Origin: Martelella lutilitoris
GTDB taxonomy: Bacteria > Pseudomonadota > Alphaproteobacteria > Rhizobiales > Rhizobiaceae
Length of the DNA: 64,000 bases
NCBI RefSeq assembly: GCF_016598595.1
Contig: NZ_CP066786.1
Span: forward strand, 3,673,501-3,737,500
Direction of reading: 5' to 3'
The position numbers and the translations under genes were made by a program. A model generated the notes under the pieces. The model had not been told where the DNA came from, did no database searches, and saw only the letters and a list, made by a program, of their open reading frames with translations. Positions 25,825 to 33,962 of this stretch are shown one piece after another (the stretch's first letter is position 1; the number at the start of each line of letters is the position of its first letter).

Positions 25825-26580
25825 ATGGACAGGCCGACCGATACCATTGCCTCCTTCGCCAAGGGCCTGCGCGTCATCACCTGTTTCGGCGCGGAAACGC
25901 CCCGGCTTTCCATCGCCGAGGTATCGGCTGCAACCGGACTTGACCGGGCCACTGCGCGACGCTGCCTGCTGACACTGCATGCCGAGGGCTATGCCAGCTA
26001 TGACGGCAAGTATTTCGCGCTGACGCCGCAGGCCCTGAGGCTCGGCATGAGCGCGCTCAACGCGCTGCCGCTGCCGCAACTTGTCCAGCCCTGGCTCGAC
26101 CAGCTGTCGGAGCGGATCGGCCAGTCCTGCTCGGTCGCGATCCTCGACGGCACCGAGATCGTCTATGTCGCGCGCGCGGCGCAGCGGCGGGTGATGTCTA
26201 TCGGACTGATGCCCGGTTCCAGACTACCCGCCCACTGCACCTCCATGGGCCGCGTCCTGCTTGCGGCCCTTCCCGAGGCGGAGGCGCGGGCGCGGATCGA
26301 AAGCGCGGATCTTTCCCCGCGCACCCCGGCAAGCCTCTCCTCGCCCGACGAGATCATGGAGCGGATCGCTGCGGCGCGACGCGACGGTTTCGCCCTGATC
26401 GACCAGGAAGTGGAGACCGGCCTGCGCTCGATCGCCGTTCCCATCATCAATGGGCGCGGCCAGACGCTCGCCGCGCTAAACACCGGCATGGCGGTGACCG
26501 CCGAGCCGGCCGAGACGCTGGTCGAGACCTATCTTCCGCAGCTTTTGAAGATGCAGCAGAACCTCAGCCGCATTGTCTGA
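25825..26580 (+). CDS. IclR family transcriptional regulator, PcaR/PobR-like
   Basis: Encodes 251 residues from the ATG at 25825; an upstream in-frame ATG at 25780 would place an operator palindrome inside the coding region. The N-terminal winged helix (S-I-A-E-V-S-A-A-T-G-L-D-R-A-T-A-R-R) is followed by a GAF-like effector domain ending in G-L-R-S-I-A-V-P-I and A-A-L-N. The I-A-S-F-A-K-G-L start and G-S-R-L-P-A-H-C-T-S-M-G-R-V-L-L-A motif are characteristic of the PcaR/PcaU/PobR group, which senses protocatechuate-pathway acids. It likely governs pca or pob genes. It converges with the AraC gene, with 3 bases between stops. Confidence 0.85.
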   Translation: MDRPTDTIASFAKGLRVITCFGAETPRLSIAEVSAATGLDRATARRCLLTLHAEGYASYDGKYFALTPQALRLGMSALNALPLPQLVQPWLDQLSERIGQSCSVAILDGTEIVYVARAAQRRVMSIGLMPGSRLPAHCTSMGRVLLAALPEAEARARIESADLSPRTPASLSSPDEIMERIAAARRDGFALIDQEVETGLRSIAVPIINGRGQTLAALNTGMAVTAEPAETLVETYLPQLLKMQQNLSRIV

Positions 26581-26583
26581 CGC

Positions 26584-27444
26584 TCAATCCGCCGCAGTGG
26601 AAAACCGTTCGCGATAGTCGCTCGGCGTCACCCCCTTCAACACCCTGAACCGGCGCGAGAAATAGGAGGGATCGCGATAGCCGAGCCTGTAGCCGATTTC
26701 GGCCACGGGCTCGCGCGTAAAGGCGAGCAGGCGGCAGGCCTCGGCAAGGACGGCGTTTTCGATGTAATCCGTGGCGCTCTGCCCGACCGTTTCCCGACAA
26801 ATGCGGCTCAGATGGCCGGTGGTGATGGACAACGCGCGGGCATAATCCTTCGGTCGCCAGCGGTCGCCAAGATGTTCGGCCATCAGCGCATCCAGGCGGC
26901 GGCGCTGGCGCTCATAGCCCGAAGCGGCCGGATCAGGCGCATCGGCCTGCCCCGCCGCGATCGCGGCAAGAAAGGCCTGGGTGAGGCCGACCAGCACCGT
27001 ATTGCGATAGGGCCGGGCGGCACGGAAGCACTCGGTCAACTCGCCGAGAATGCCAAGCGTTGCCGGATCGGCCGCACCGCAAAAGGGACGGGCGAGACGC
27101 TCGCCGAGCTCGGCGGAGGATGAGGCGATGCCTGAAAGCACGAAGGCCGGGATGGAGATCACATGGCCGTCGGAGCCGCCGGCAATGGTGAGCGCGTGCA
27201 CCACCTGCGGCGCGACATAGTGAAACCGCCCGTCGCCCAGAAGGCTCGTCTCTTCGTCGATCCGGATCATCGCCTCGCCGCGATGCATGATGAAGACCTG
27301 CGCCATCTGCCCGTGACGATGGGCGCCGATATGCCAGTCATGCAGCGGCGCGCGATCGCGAAAGCGCTCGCAATGAACGACATCCGGAAACGGCGTCGTC
27401 TCTCCGAACAGGCTGAAAACCGGTATGTCGCGCGTCTTCTCCAT
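26584..27444 (-). CDS. AraC family transcriptional regulator
   Basis: Encodes 286 residues. The N-terminal half is a cupin-like sensor (H-I-G-A-H-R-H-G-Q-M-A-Q-V and the G-D-G-R-F-H-Y-V-A-P-Q-V-V-H-A-L segment), and the C-terminal half is the AraC double helix-turn-helix (A-L-S-I-T-T-G-H-L-S-R-I-C-R-E and I-G-Y-R-L-G-Y-R-D-P-S-Y-F-S-R-R-F). The size and layout fit rhizobial PobR-type activators of pobA. That is plausible because this is the aromatic region, although pobA is 10 kb away. It could equally serve the adjacent transketolase operon. The ribosome-binding site is weak. Confidence 0.82.
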   Translation of the reverse strand: MEKTRDIPVFSLFGETTPFPDVVHCERFRDRAPLHDWHIGAHRHGQMAQVFIMHRGEAMIRIDEETSLLGDGRFHYVAPQVVHALTIAGGSDGHVISIPAFVLSGIASSSAELGERLARPFCGAADPATLGILGELTECFRAARPYRNTVLVGLTQAFLAAIAAGQADAPDPAASGYERQRRRLDALMAEHLGDRWRPKDYARALSITTGHLSRICRETVGQSATDYIENAVLAEACRLLAFTREPVAEIGYRLGYRDPSYFSRRFRVLKGVTPSDYRERFSTAAD

Positions 27445-27509
27445 GCACGCTTTCTACCAGTTCGCAACGCTCCTGTCGCCTCTGTCAGAGCGCCGCATGG
27501 GCGAAGAGC

Positions 27510-27531
27510 AGCCGGGCGAAACCGCCCGGCT
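27510..27531 (-). terminator. Hairpin between the transketolase operon and the AraC gene
   Basis: Perfect 9-bp arms (AGCCGGGCG at 27510-27518, complement at 27523-27531) with a 4-base loop lie 17 bases past the stop of the transketolase gene. This probably ends that transcript. The T-run is poor. Confidence 0.5.
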
Positions 27532-27547
27532 CTGCTTTAGGCCGGTG

Positions 27548-28552
27548 CTAAAGCGCCTCCGCCTTGACCAGCGAGTGGACATCCTCGACGCGGGCCGAAT
27601 CCAGATCGCTTTCGTCGATGCCGAAGCTTTCGCCCACAAGATCCTCGACGCCGCGCACCAGCGCCAGCGCATCGAGGCCATAGTAGCGCATCAGATAGGC
27701 GCGCGAGCCGCCATGGGCATAAGTGTCCTTGAGCCCCAACCGGATCAGCCGCTTGCCGACGCCGGCGTCAGCCATGGTCTCGGCGACAAGCGAACCGATG
27801 CCGCCTTCTGTCACATGGTTTTCCAGCGTGATCACGCCGTGGCGCACCGAGCCGACATGATCGAGCAATGCCTTCGCGTCAAACGGCTTGATCGTGTGGA
27901 GATGAAGATGGCGGATCGAAAGACCGGCATTCTTCAGCGCCGAACGCGCGCGCATCGCCTCTTCCGTGGTGATGCCTGCGGTAACCACCAGAACATCGTC
28001 GCCGGCGCTCAGTTCGCGCATCTCGCCGACCTTGATGGGCGTGTCGAACAGGCGCGGCACGGAACCGCGCAGCACCCGGCACCAGACCGGCCCGTCAATG
28101 CTGTCGGCGGCCTCGCAGATGCTTTCCACCTCGGTCGCATCGCCGGTTTCCAGGATGGTCATGTTCGGGATCGACCGCATCACCGCAATGTCCTCGATCG
28201 ACTGGTGGGTCATGCCGCCGGGCGTGGTGACGCCGGGAAGGAAGCCCATCAGCCGCACCTTGCGGCGGGGATAGGCGACCGAGGCCATCAACTGATCATA
28301 GGGCCGGCGATACATGAAGACGCCGAATGTGTGGATGAACGGCCTGAAGCCGGCAAGCCCCAGCCCGCCCGCAAAGCTCATCATGTTCTGTTCAGCCATG
28401 CCGAGCGAAAGGAACTGATCGGGATGCCGGTCGCGAAACCCGTCCACTTCGCATGACGAGGTCAGATCCGCCGAAAGGCACAGAATATCGGGATTGCCTG
28501 CGGCAAATTTTTCAAATGCCGCCGCATAGGGGCGCGATACCATTTCTACCAT
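27548..28552 (-). CDS. Transketolase, C-terminal subunit
   Basis: Encodes 334 residues covering the pyrimidine-binding and C-terminal domains of transketolase. It shows the F-L-S-L-G-M-A-E-Q-N segment with the glutamate that activates thiamine diphosphate, followed by G-L-A-G-F-R-P-F-I-H-T-F. The partner with the diphosphate-binding domain is encoded 12 bases upstream, so two chains together form one active site, as in archaeal-type and specialised split transketolases. Split enzymes in carbohydrate operons act on unusual sugars, for example AptA/AptB on apulose 4-phosphate and SqwG/SqwH on sulfofructose. Here the substrate is unknown. The ATG follows GAGGAGACGGG. Confidence 0.87.
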   Translation of the reverse strand: MVEMVSRPYAAAFEKFAAGNPDILCLSADLTSSCEVDGFRDRHPDQFLSLGMAEQNMMSFAGGLGLAGFRPFIHTFGVFMYRRPYDQLMASVAYPRRKVRLMGFLPGVTTPGGMTHQSIEDIAVMRSIPNMTILETGDATEVESICEAADSIDGPVWCRVLRGSVPRLFDTPIKVGEMRELSAGDDVLVVTAGITTEEAMRARSALKNAGLSIRHLHLHTIKPFDAKALLDHVGSVRHGVITLENHVTEGGIGSLVAETMADAGVGKRLIRLGLKDTYAHGGSRAYLMRYYGLDALALVRGVEDLVGESFGIDESDLDSARVEDVHSLVKAEAL

Positions 28553-28564
28553 TTTCCCGTCTCC

Positions 28565-29491
28565 TCAGTGTGCGTAGTCGATCGGTTCGATGCCAAGGTC
28601 TTTGGCAATCGACACATTCATGCGCTGGCGCTCGTCTTCGGATTTGAACCGCACGTAATGCAGCCGCGGAAAACGCTCCTCCAGGATCGGCATGGCGTTG
28701 AACGGGTTTGTCCGCGCCAGGATGATCAGCGGCTTGCCCGCATGCGGCTCCTTTACCGCCTCGCGCATCGCATCGACATCATGCCCGTCGATCTCCACGC
28801 AGACGGCGCCGAAATCGTTGAATTTGGTGCGGATATCGCCGACATCCATGACCGAGCTCATCGCCCCGTCGCATTGCTGGTCGTTGACGTCCATGATCGC
28901 ATAAAGATTGTCGATGCCGTGATAGGCCGCTGCCTGAACAGCCTCCCAGGTCTGCCCCTCCTGCACTTCGCCGTCGGACATGAACACCCACGTGCGCCCG
29001 CTATCGCCGCGCCGGCGTCGGCCATAGGCGAGCCCCGCCGCCGTTGAAAGCCCTATGCCGAGCGTGCCGTTATGCACCTCCATGCCCGGCGAATGCTCCG
29101 CGCCGATCATCTCGACGGAGGACCCATCCTTGTTGAACATGGCAAGCCCTTCGGGCGCCATGCGGCCGACCTCGATCAGCGTCGCGTAGGCGACAAGCGC
29201 GTAATGGGCGGGCGCGATGAACAGCCGGTCGAACTCCGGCGTTGCCGGGCCGTTATAGCCGGCACCCGTATGATAGTCGGGATTTTGCGGCGAAGGCACG
29301 CCTTCGAAGGGCTTCGGCACCATCGGCAGCGTCGGCGCGCCTAGATTGAGTTCCTCATTGTAAAGCCAGGCAAGCTGCTCGCCGGCCGAACAGGCCTGGC
29401 TGAGATAGCCGCCATTATTGCGGATCGAATGCTCGAAAACGCGGCGGCGAATGCCGAGAGCGACCTCTTCGGTGGACTTGGAATTTCTCAC
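28565..29491 (-). CDS. Transketolase, N-terminal thiamine-diphosphate subunit
   Basis: Encodes 308 residues from a GTG at 29491, which is supported by GGAGGAG six bases upstream. The thiamine-diphosphate and metal motif G-D-G-E/S type is visible as S-D-G-E-V-Q-E-G-Q-T-W-E-A with N-D-Q-Q about 30 residues later. The N-terminal Y-L-S-Q-A-C-S-A-G-E and H-N-G-T-L-G-I-G-L-S regions match split transketolase N-chains. It is the first gene of the minus-strand operon and is transcribed divergently from an alcohol dehydrogenase. The intergenic region carries an operator-like repeat that recurs before the ABC transporter and kinase genes. Confidence 0.87.
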   Translation of the reverse strand: MRNSKSTEEVALGIRRRVFEHSIRNNGGYLSQACSAGEQLAWLYNEELNLGAPTLPMVPKPFEGVPSPQNPDYHTGAGYNGPATPEFDRLFIAPAHYALVAYATLIEVGRMAPEGLAMFNKDGSSVEMIGAEHSPGMEVHNGTLGIGLSTAAGLAYGRRRRGDSGRTWVFMSDGEVQEGQTWEAVQAAAYHGIDNLYAIMDVNDQQCDGAMSSVMDVGDIRTKFNDFGAVCVEIDGHDVDAMREAVKEPHAGKPLIILARTNPFNAMPILEERFPRLHYVRFKSEDERQRMNVSIAKDLGIEPIDYAH

Positions 29492-29508
29492 TGAGCTCCT
29501 CCTTCAAA

Positions 29509-29546
29509 CTTTACAAAAGTCATTAATTCAGTCAAATGTAAAAATC
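29509..29546. promoter_or_regulatory. Operator-like repeat in the transketolase/dehydrogenase divergent region
   Basis: The 14-base string CTTTACAAAAGTCA (29509-29522) is followed 21 bases after its TTTACA by TGTAAA (29537-29542), giving an inverted pair TTTACA-N21-TGTAAA. The same string and spacing occur at 37578-37611 in the other divergent region of this cluster. It probably binds the SorC family regulator encoded at 40872-41852. Confidence 0.5.
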
Positions 29547-29628
29547 AAGCGGTTTATGTCGGCGGGCTTTGCCACTACATTCGCCGCCGCGCGGCTTGGG
29601 AGAAGCCGCAAGAAAAAGGGAGGATGGA

Positions 29629-30684
29629 ATGACGACAATGAAGGCCGTGCGGTGCCTCGGCTTTGGCCATCAGCATTGTTTGGAGACGGGAATTGCAGTG
29701 CCGAAGCCCAAGCCGGGAGAGGTTCTGGTCAGGGTCGATGCAAGCGGCATCTGCGCGGCAGACCGGGCGATGTGGGACGGTTCCGGTCCCTGGTCGCTGC
29801 CCTTCCCCTTCACGCCCGGCCATGAGTTTACGGGTACGGTGGTTGAGCTTGGCGAAGGCGCGGACGAGCGGCATGGCGTTAAGGTCGGCGACCGGGCCGT
29901 GGCCGAACTCAACATCACCTATGGCAATGATTTCTTCCGCCAGCGCGGCCTCTACCACCTCGCCGACTCGATGGATGTGATCGGCGCGACGCTTGACGGC
30001 GGCTGGGCGGAATACATGATCTATCCGGCCGACGCCATGATCCACAAGGTGCCGGAAAACCTCTCCAACGCGGCCGCCTGCTTTACCGAGCCGCTGGCAA
30101 ACGCCATTCACGGCGTCGAGCGCGCCGATATCGGCTTTGAGGACGTGGTCGTCGTCTCGGGCGCCGGCCCGATCGGCATGGGCATGCTGCAGGCGGCCCG
30201 GCTGAAGACACCGCGCAAGCTCATTCTCGTCAATCCGGGCGCCGCCAAACGCAGGCTTGCCCTGACGCTTGGCGCCGACATGGCTTTCCACCCGGATGAC
30301 CCCGAGTTGAAGACGGCATTGGCGGATTTGACGGATGGACGGGGAGCCGATGTCTTTCTCGAAGCCTCCGGCCAGACTCAGGCCTTCACGCTGGGCCTGG
30401 AACTCCTGCGCAAGGCCGGCCGGCTTGTCGTCTTCGGCGTCTACAAGAAACCGGTCGCCGTCGACCTCAATATTTTCGGGGAGTTCAAGGAGCTCGACAT
30501 AAGAGGCGGGCATCTGGCCCCTTTCACCTATCGCACGGCGCTGGACTTGATGAGCCGGGGTCTTGTAGATGGAGACGCCTGCGTGACGCACCGCTATCCG
30601 CTGGACCGTTTCGAGGAAGCGCTTGAGCGACGACCGGAACCCGACGAGGTGCAGATCAAGATCATTCTCGACCCGCAAATGTGA
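29629..30684 (+). CDS. Zinc-type alcohol dehydrogenase family protein
   Basis: Encodes 351 residues; the ATG at 29629 follows GGGAGG. This is a medium-chain dehydrogenase: the catalytic zinc ligands are suggested by G-I-C-A-A-D, P-G-H-E-F-T-G and C-F-T-E-P-L-A, and the coenzyme site by V-S-G-A-G-P-I-G-M-G. The four-cysteine lobe that holds the structural zinc in classical members is missing; the region reads A-V-A-E-L-N-I-T-Y-G-N-D. Such enzymes oxidise polyols or sugars to keto forms (sorbitol or threitol dehydrogenase types). In this cluster it could feed the FGGY kinase with a ketose. It shares an operon with the molybdoenzyme, 7 bases apart. Confidence 0.83.
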   Translation: MTTMKAVRCLGFGHQHCLETGIAVPKPKPGEVLVRVDASGICAADRAMWDGSGPWSLPFPFTPGHEFTGTVVELGEGADERHGVKVGDRAVAELNITYGNDFFRQRGLYHLADSMDVIGATLDGGWAEYMIYPADAMIHKVPENLSNAAACFTEPLANAIHGVERADIGFEDVVVVSGAGPIGMGMLQAARLKTPRKLILVNPGAAKRRLALTLGADMAFHPDDPELKTALADLTDGRGADVFLEASGQTQAFTLGLELLRKAGRLVVFGVYKKPVAVDLNIFGEFKELDIRGGHLAPFTYRTALDLMSRGLVDGDACVTHRYPLDRFEEALERRPEPDEVQIKIILDPQM

Positions 30685-30691
30685 GGTTCAC

Positions 30692-32953
30692 ATGCCCTAT
30701 ACGGCCGCCCATTGGGGAAGCTACCGCATCGACCGCGAAACCGGCACGCTTTTGCCTGTCGAGGGCGATCCTCAGCCCTCGCGGATCGGCAAGGGCTGGG
30801 CCAGCGCCTCACGCGACCGCGACAGCCGGGTCATGAAACCCGCCATCCGCAAGGGCTGGCTTGAAGGGGATGGCGGAGCGGGGCGCTCGGGCGACCGCTA
30901 TGTCGAAGTCAGCTGGGACGAGGCGCTCCGTCATTGCGCGGGCGAGCTGACACGGGTGCGCGAAACGTATGGCAATGGCGCGATTTTCGGCGGCTCCTAT
31001 GGCTGGTCGAGCGCCGGACGCTTTCACCATGCCCAAAGCCAGATGCGTCGTTTTCTCAATCTTGCCGGCGGCTTTGTCGGCGCGCGCGAAACCTATTCGC
31101 ACGCGGCTGCCGAAGTGCTTTTTCCGCACATTATGGGGCTCTCCAACCGGGCCTTTCAGGATGAGGTGACGGCCATGCCTTCCGTCAGCGGGGCCTGCGA
31201 GATCATGCTCGCCTTTGGCGGCATTTCGCCCAGAACCGCGCAGGTCGCCTCCTCCGGCACGTCCCGCCACGAGGTTGCGCCCTGGCTTAAAAACCTTGCC
31301 AACGGAAAGACGCGGCTGATCTCGGTCTCGCCGCGGCGCGGCGACCTTGAAAAGGCCGAATGGTGGGCAATCCGCCCGGGTACCGATACTGCGCTCATTC
31401 TGGCGCTCTGCCAGGAGATCATCGCCACCGGACGGGCGAATGAGGATTTTCTCAAGCGCTGCACCAGCGGCTATGACACATTCCGCGACTATCTCGCCGG
31501 CAAGACGGACGGTACGGCGAAGTCGGCCGAATGGGCTGCGGATATCTGCGATATTCCGGCCGATACGATCCGCGAGACCGCGCTGGAGCTCACCGAAAAA
31601 CGCAGCCTGATCTCGATGACATGGTCGATGCAGCGCGGCGACCACGGTGAACAGCCGATCTGGGCCGGGCTGGCGCTTGCCGCGATCATCGGCCAGATCG
31701 GCCTGCCGGGCGGGGGCTATGCCTTTGGTTATGGCTGCACCACGCCGGTCGGCCGCCCGACGCGGCTGATCCCCTGGCCGTCCCTGCCGCAGGGCATCAA
31801 TCCGGTCAGCGACTTTATCCCCGTCGCCCGCATTGCCGACATGCTGCTCAATCCGGGATCGGAGTATCCCTATAATGGCGGGACACGGAGCTATCCGGAT
31901 ATCCGCCTCGTCTGGTGGACCGGCGGCAATCCGTTTCACCATCACCAGGACCTTTACCGGCTGGAAAAAGCCTGGCAGCGCCCCGAAACCGTGATCGTCA
32001 ACGAGCACAGCTGGACGGCAACCGCGCGCCGCGCCGATATCGTGCTGCCGGCCACGACGCCGCTGGAGCGCGACGACATCATGATGAACCGGCGCGATCC
32101 CGCGCTTATTTACATGTCAGCGCTCGATGAACCGATGGGCGAGGCACTGGACGACCACGACATCTTCGCCCGCCTTGCCGAACGGATGGGTTTTGGCGAG
32201 GCCTTCACCAAGGGAAAGAGCTCTGCCGAATGGCTGGAGCACCTCTGGGAGCGTGCCGGGAAGGTGGCCGAGGCCCATGGCTTTGCGTTGCCGGATTTCG
32301 AGACGTTCAAGGCGGAAGGCCGGTTTGATATTCCGGACGAGGAAGAGGTGCGGATCGCCCTGTCCGCCTTTGCCGCCGATCCGGAAGGTTCTCCGCTTGC
32401 CACCGAAAGCGGCCGGATCACGCTTTTCAACGAGAAGATTGCCGCCATGGGGCTTGCCGACTGCCCCGGCCACCCGACATGGATGCCGCCGGTCGAATGG
32501 CTCGGCGCGGCGGAAGACGGCATGCTGCAGTTGATCTCCGGCCAGCCGGACACGCGGCTGCACTCGCAGAATGATCGCGGCTCGGAAAGCCTTTCCGACA
32601 AGGTGCACGGCCGCGAGGCCGCCTATCTGCATCCCGAAACGGCGCGCGCCAACGGACTGGCCGAAGGCGATATCATCTGCCTCTCCAACCAACGCGGCGC
32701 CTGCCTTGCAGGGCTTCGCTTCGATGACGGGCTGAGGCCCGACTGCGTCTTTCTGCCGACAGGGGCCTGGTACGATCCGCAGATCGTCGACGGCGTTCTG
32801 CTCGAGGTCCATGGCAACCCCAATGCGCTCACCATCGACAAGGGTTGCTCGGGCCTGTCGCAGGGCAATATCGCCCATACCTGCCTTGTGCGGGTGGAAA
32901 AATGGGACCGCCCCCTGCCCGCGCTTTCCATCGACCGTCCGCCGATCGCTTGA
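30692..32953 (+). CDS. BisC-like molybdopterin S/N-oxide reductase
   Basis: Encodes 753 residues from an ATG at 30692; the frame runs 23 codons further but those overlap the dehydrogenase. It belongs to the DMSO reductase family of bis-MGD enzymes. The Y-G-W-S-S-A-G motif (103-109) supplies a serine molybdenum ligand as in biotin-sulfoxide and TMAO reductases. There is no Tat signal and no N-terminal iron-sulfur cysteine set, so it is probably cytoplasmic like BisC and reduces biotin sulfoxide, methionine sulfoxide or a related S/N-oxide. Later family segments include W-W-T-G-G-N-P-F-H-H-H-Q-D and a C-terminal G-N-P-N-A-L-T. Its link to a sugar cluster is unexplained. Confidence 0.85.
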   Translation: MPYTAAHWGSYRIDRETGTLLPVEGDPQPSRIGKGWASASRDRDSRVMKPAIRKGWLEGDGGAGRSGDRYVEVSWDEALRHCAGELTRVRETYGNGAIFGGSYGWSSAGRFHHAQSQMRRFLNLAGGFVGARETYSHAAAEVLFPHIMGLSNRAFQDEVTAMPSVSGACEIMLAFGGISPRTAQVASSGTSRHEVAPWLKNLANGKTRLISVSPRRGDLEKAEWWAIRPGTDTALILALCQEIIATGRANEDFLKRCTSGYDTFRDYLAGKTDGTAKSAEWAADICDIPADTIRETALELTEKRSLISMTWSMQRGDHGEQPIWAGLALAAIIGQIGLPGGGYAFGYGCTTPVGRPTRLIPWPSLPQGINPVSDFIPVARIADMLLNPGSEYPYNGGTRSYPDIRLVWWTGGNPFHHHQDLYRLEKAWQRPETVIVNEHSWTATARRADIVLPATTPLERDDIMMNRRDPALIYMSALDEPMGEALDDHDIFARLAERMGFGEAFTKGKSSAEWLEHLWERAGKVAEAHGFALPDFETFKAEGRFDIPDEEEVRIALSAFAADPEGSPLATESGRITLFNEKIAAMGLADCPGHPTWMPPVEWLGAAEDGMLQLISGQPDTRLHSQNDRGSESLSDKVHGREAAYLHPETARANGLAEGDIICLSNQRGACLAGLRFDDGLRPDCVFLPTGAWYDPQIVDGVLLEVHGNPNALTIDKGCSGLSQGNIAHTCLVRVEKWDRPLPALSIDRPPIA

Positions 32954-32959
32954 GGCTAA

Positions 32960-32977
32960 GCCCCGCCTGAGCGGGGC
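32960..32977. terminator. Hairpin between convergent transcripts
   Basis: GCCCCGC (32960-32966) and GCGGGGC (32971-32977) pair around a 4-base loop in the 34-base gap between the molybdoenzyme and the ABC permease. It could end both transcripts. Confidence 0.5.
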
Positions 32978-32987
32978 CGCCGCGGCC

Positions 32988-33962
32988 TCAGCTCTTGCGC
33001 ATGTTGCGCTGGGCGACGGCAAGCGCGAGCGCTGCAACGAGAATGATGCCGGACAGCGCGTCCTTGGTGTTGAAGTTCAGCCCCATCAGGTTCAACCCGT
33101 TGGTGACCACGCCGAGGAACAGCACGCCCGCCACCGTGCCCGGAATATTGGGCCGACCGCGCGGGTGAAGCGCCGCGCCGATGAAGACGGCGGCAATGGC
33201 ATCGAGCAGATAGGCAAAGCCCGACAGCGGCGTGAACATGCGGATATTGGCCGCCGCAATCAGCCCGCCGAACGCGCAGGTGGCCGATGCCATGACAAAG
33301 CATAGGAACAGGATCCGGTTGACCTTGATGCCGGCAACGACGGCCGCCGAACGCTGCATGCCCATGGCATGAATGCGCCGGCCCCAGACGGAGCGCTCCA
33401 GCACGAAGAAATAGATTGCCGCGAGCACGAGCGCGATGATCACCTCGGAAGGGACGCCGAAGACATCGCCGAGCGCGAGGCTTCGGAACTCATCCGGCAT
33501 CTGACGATAGGAGATCGGCCCGCCGCCATTGGTGAAGATGCGTTGCACGGAAGAGCCGATGAAGAAGGTGCCGAGCGTCGCCAGAAACGGAGAGATGCGC
33601 AGACCGACCACCAGCGCCGCGTTCAACAGCCCGACCAGCGCGCCGCCGGCAATGCCGATACAGGCCGCGCCGAACCAGTGAATGCCGAAGCTCTTCATGG
33701 CCACAATCGCGAAGGCGGCGCCGAAATCGAGCGCGATGCCCACGGACAGATCGATGCCGCCGGTCGCCACGATCAGCGTCATGCCGAGCGCGATGATCAT
33801 CAAGATCGCCGAGCCCTCGATGATGTTCATCAGGTTCTGGCCCTGGACGAAAACCGGGTTCCAGGCGGCGAAGAACACGACGAAAAGCGCAAAGACGATG
33901 AGGAACCCGAACCGGACGACAATATCGCGCCAGAGCGGCGTGCCTGCGGTTTCACTTGCCAT
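32988..33962 (-). CDS. Ribose-type ABC transporter permease (second)
   Basis: Encodes 324 residues from the ATG at 33962, whose A is the last base of the TAA of the preceding permease. It is a BPD_transp_2 family inner-membrane protein with eight to ten hydrophobic segments and the family's G-M-T-L-I-V-A-T-G-G-I-D-L-S-V-G motif (cytoplasmic loop region near residues 65-80). Together with its neighbour it likely forms a heterodimeric channel for a monosaccharide or polyol. A longer open frame upstream reads through the other permease out of frame and is not a fusion. The protein ends R-N-M-R-K-S. Confidence 0.88.
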   Translation of the reverse strand: MASETAGTPLWRDIVVRFGFLIVFALFVVFFAAWNPVFVQGQNLMNIIEGSAILMIIALGMTLIVATGGIDLSVGIALDFGAAFAIVAMKSFGIHWFGAACIGIAGGALVGLLNAALVVGLRISPFLATLGTFFIGSSVQRIFTNGGGPISYRQMPDEFRSLALGDVFGVPSEVIIALVLAAIYFFVLERSVWGRRIHAMGMQRSAAVVAGIKVNRILFLCFVMASATCAFGGLIAAANIRMFTPLSGFAYLLDAIAAVFIGAALHPRGRPNIPGTVAGVLFLGVVTNGLNLMGLNFNTKDALSGIILVAALALAVAQRNMRKS

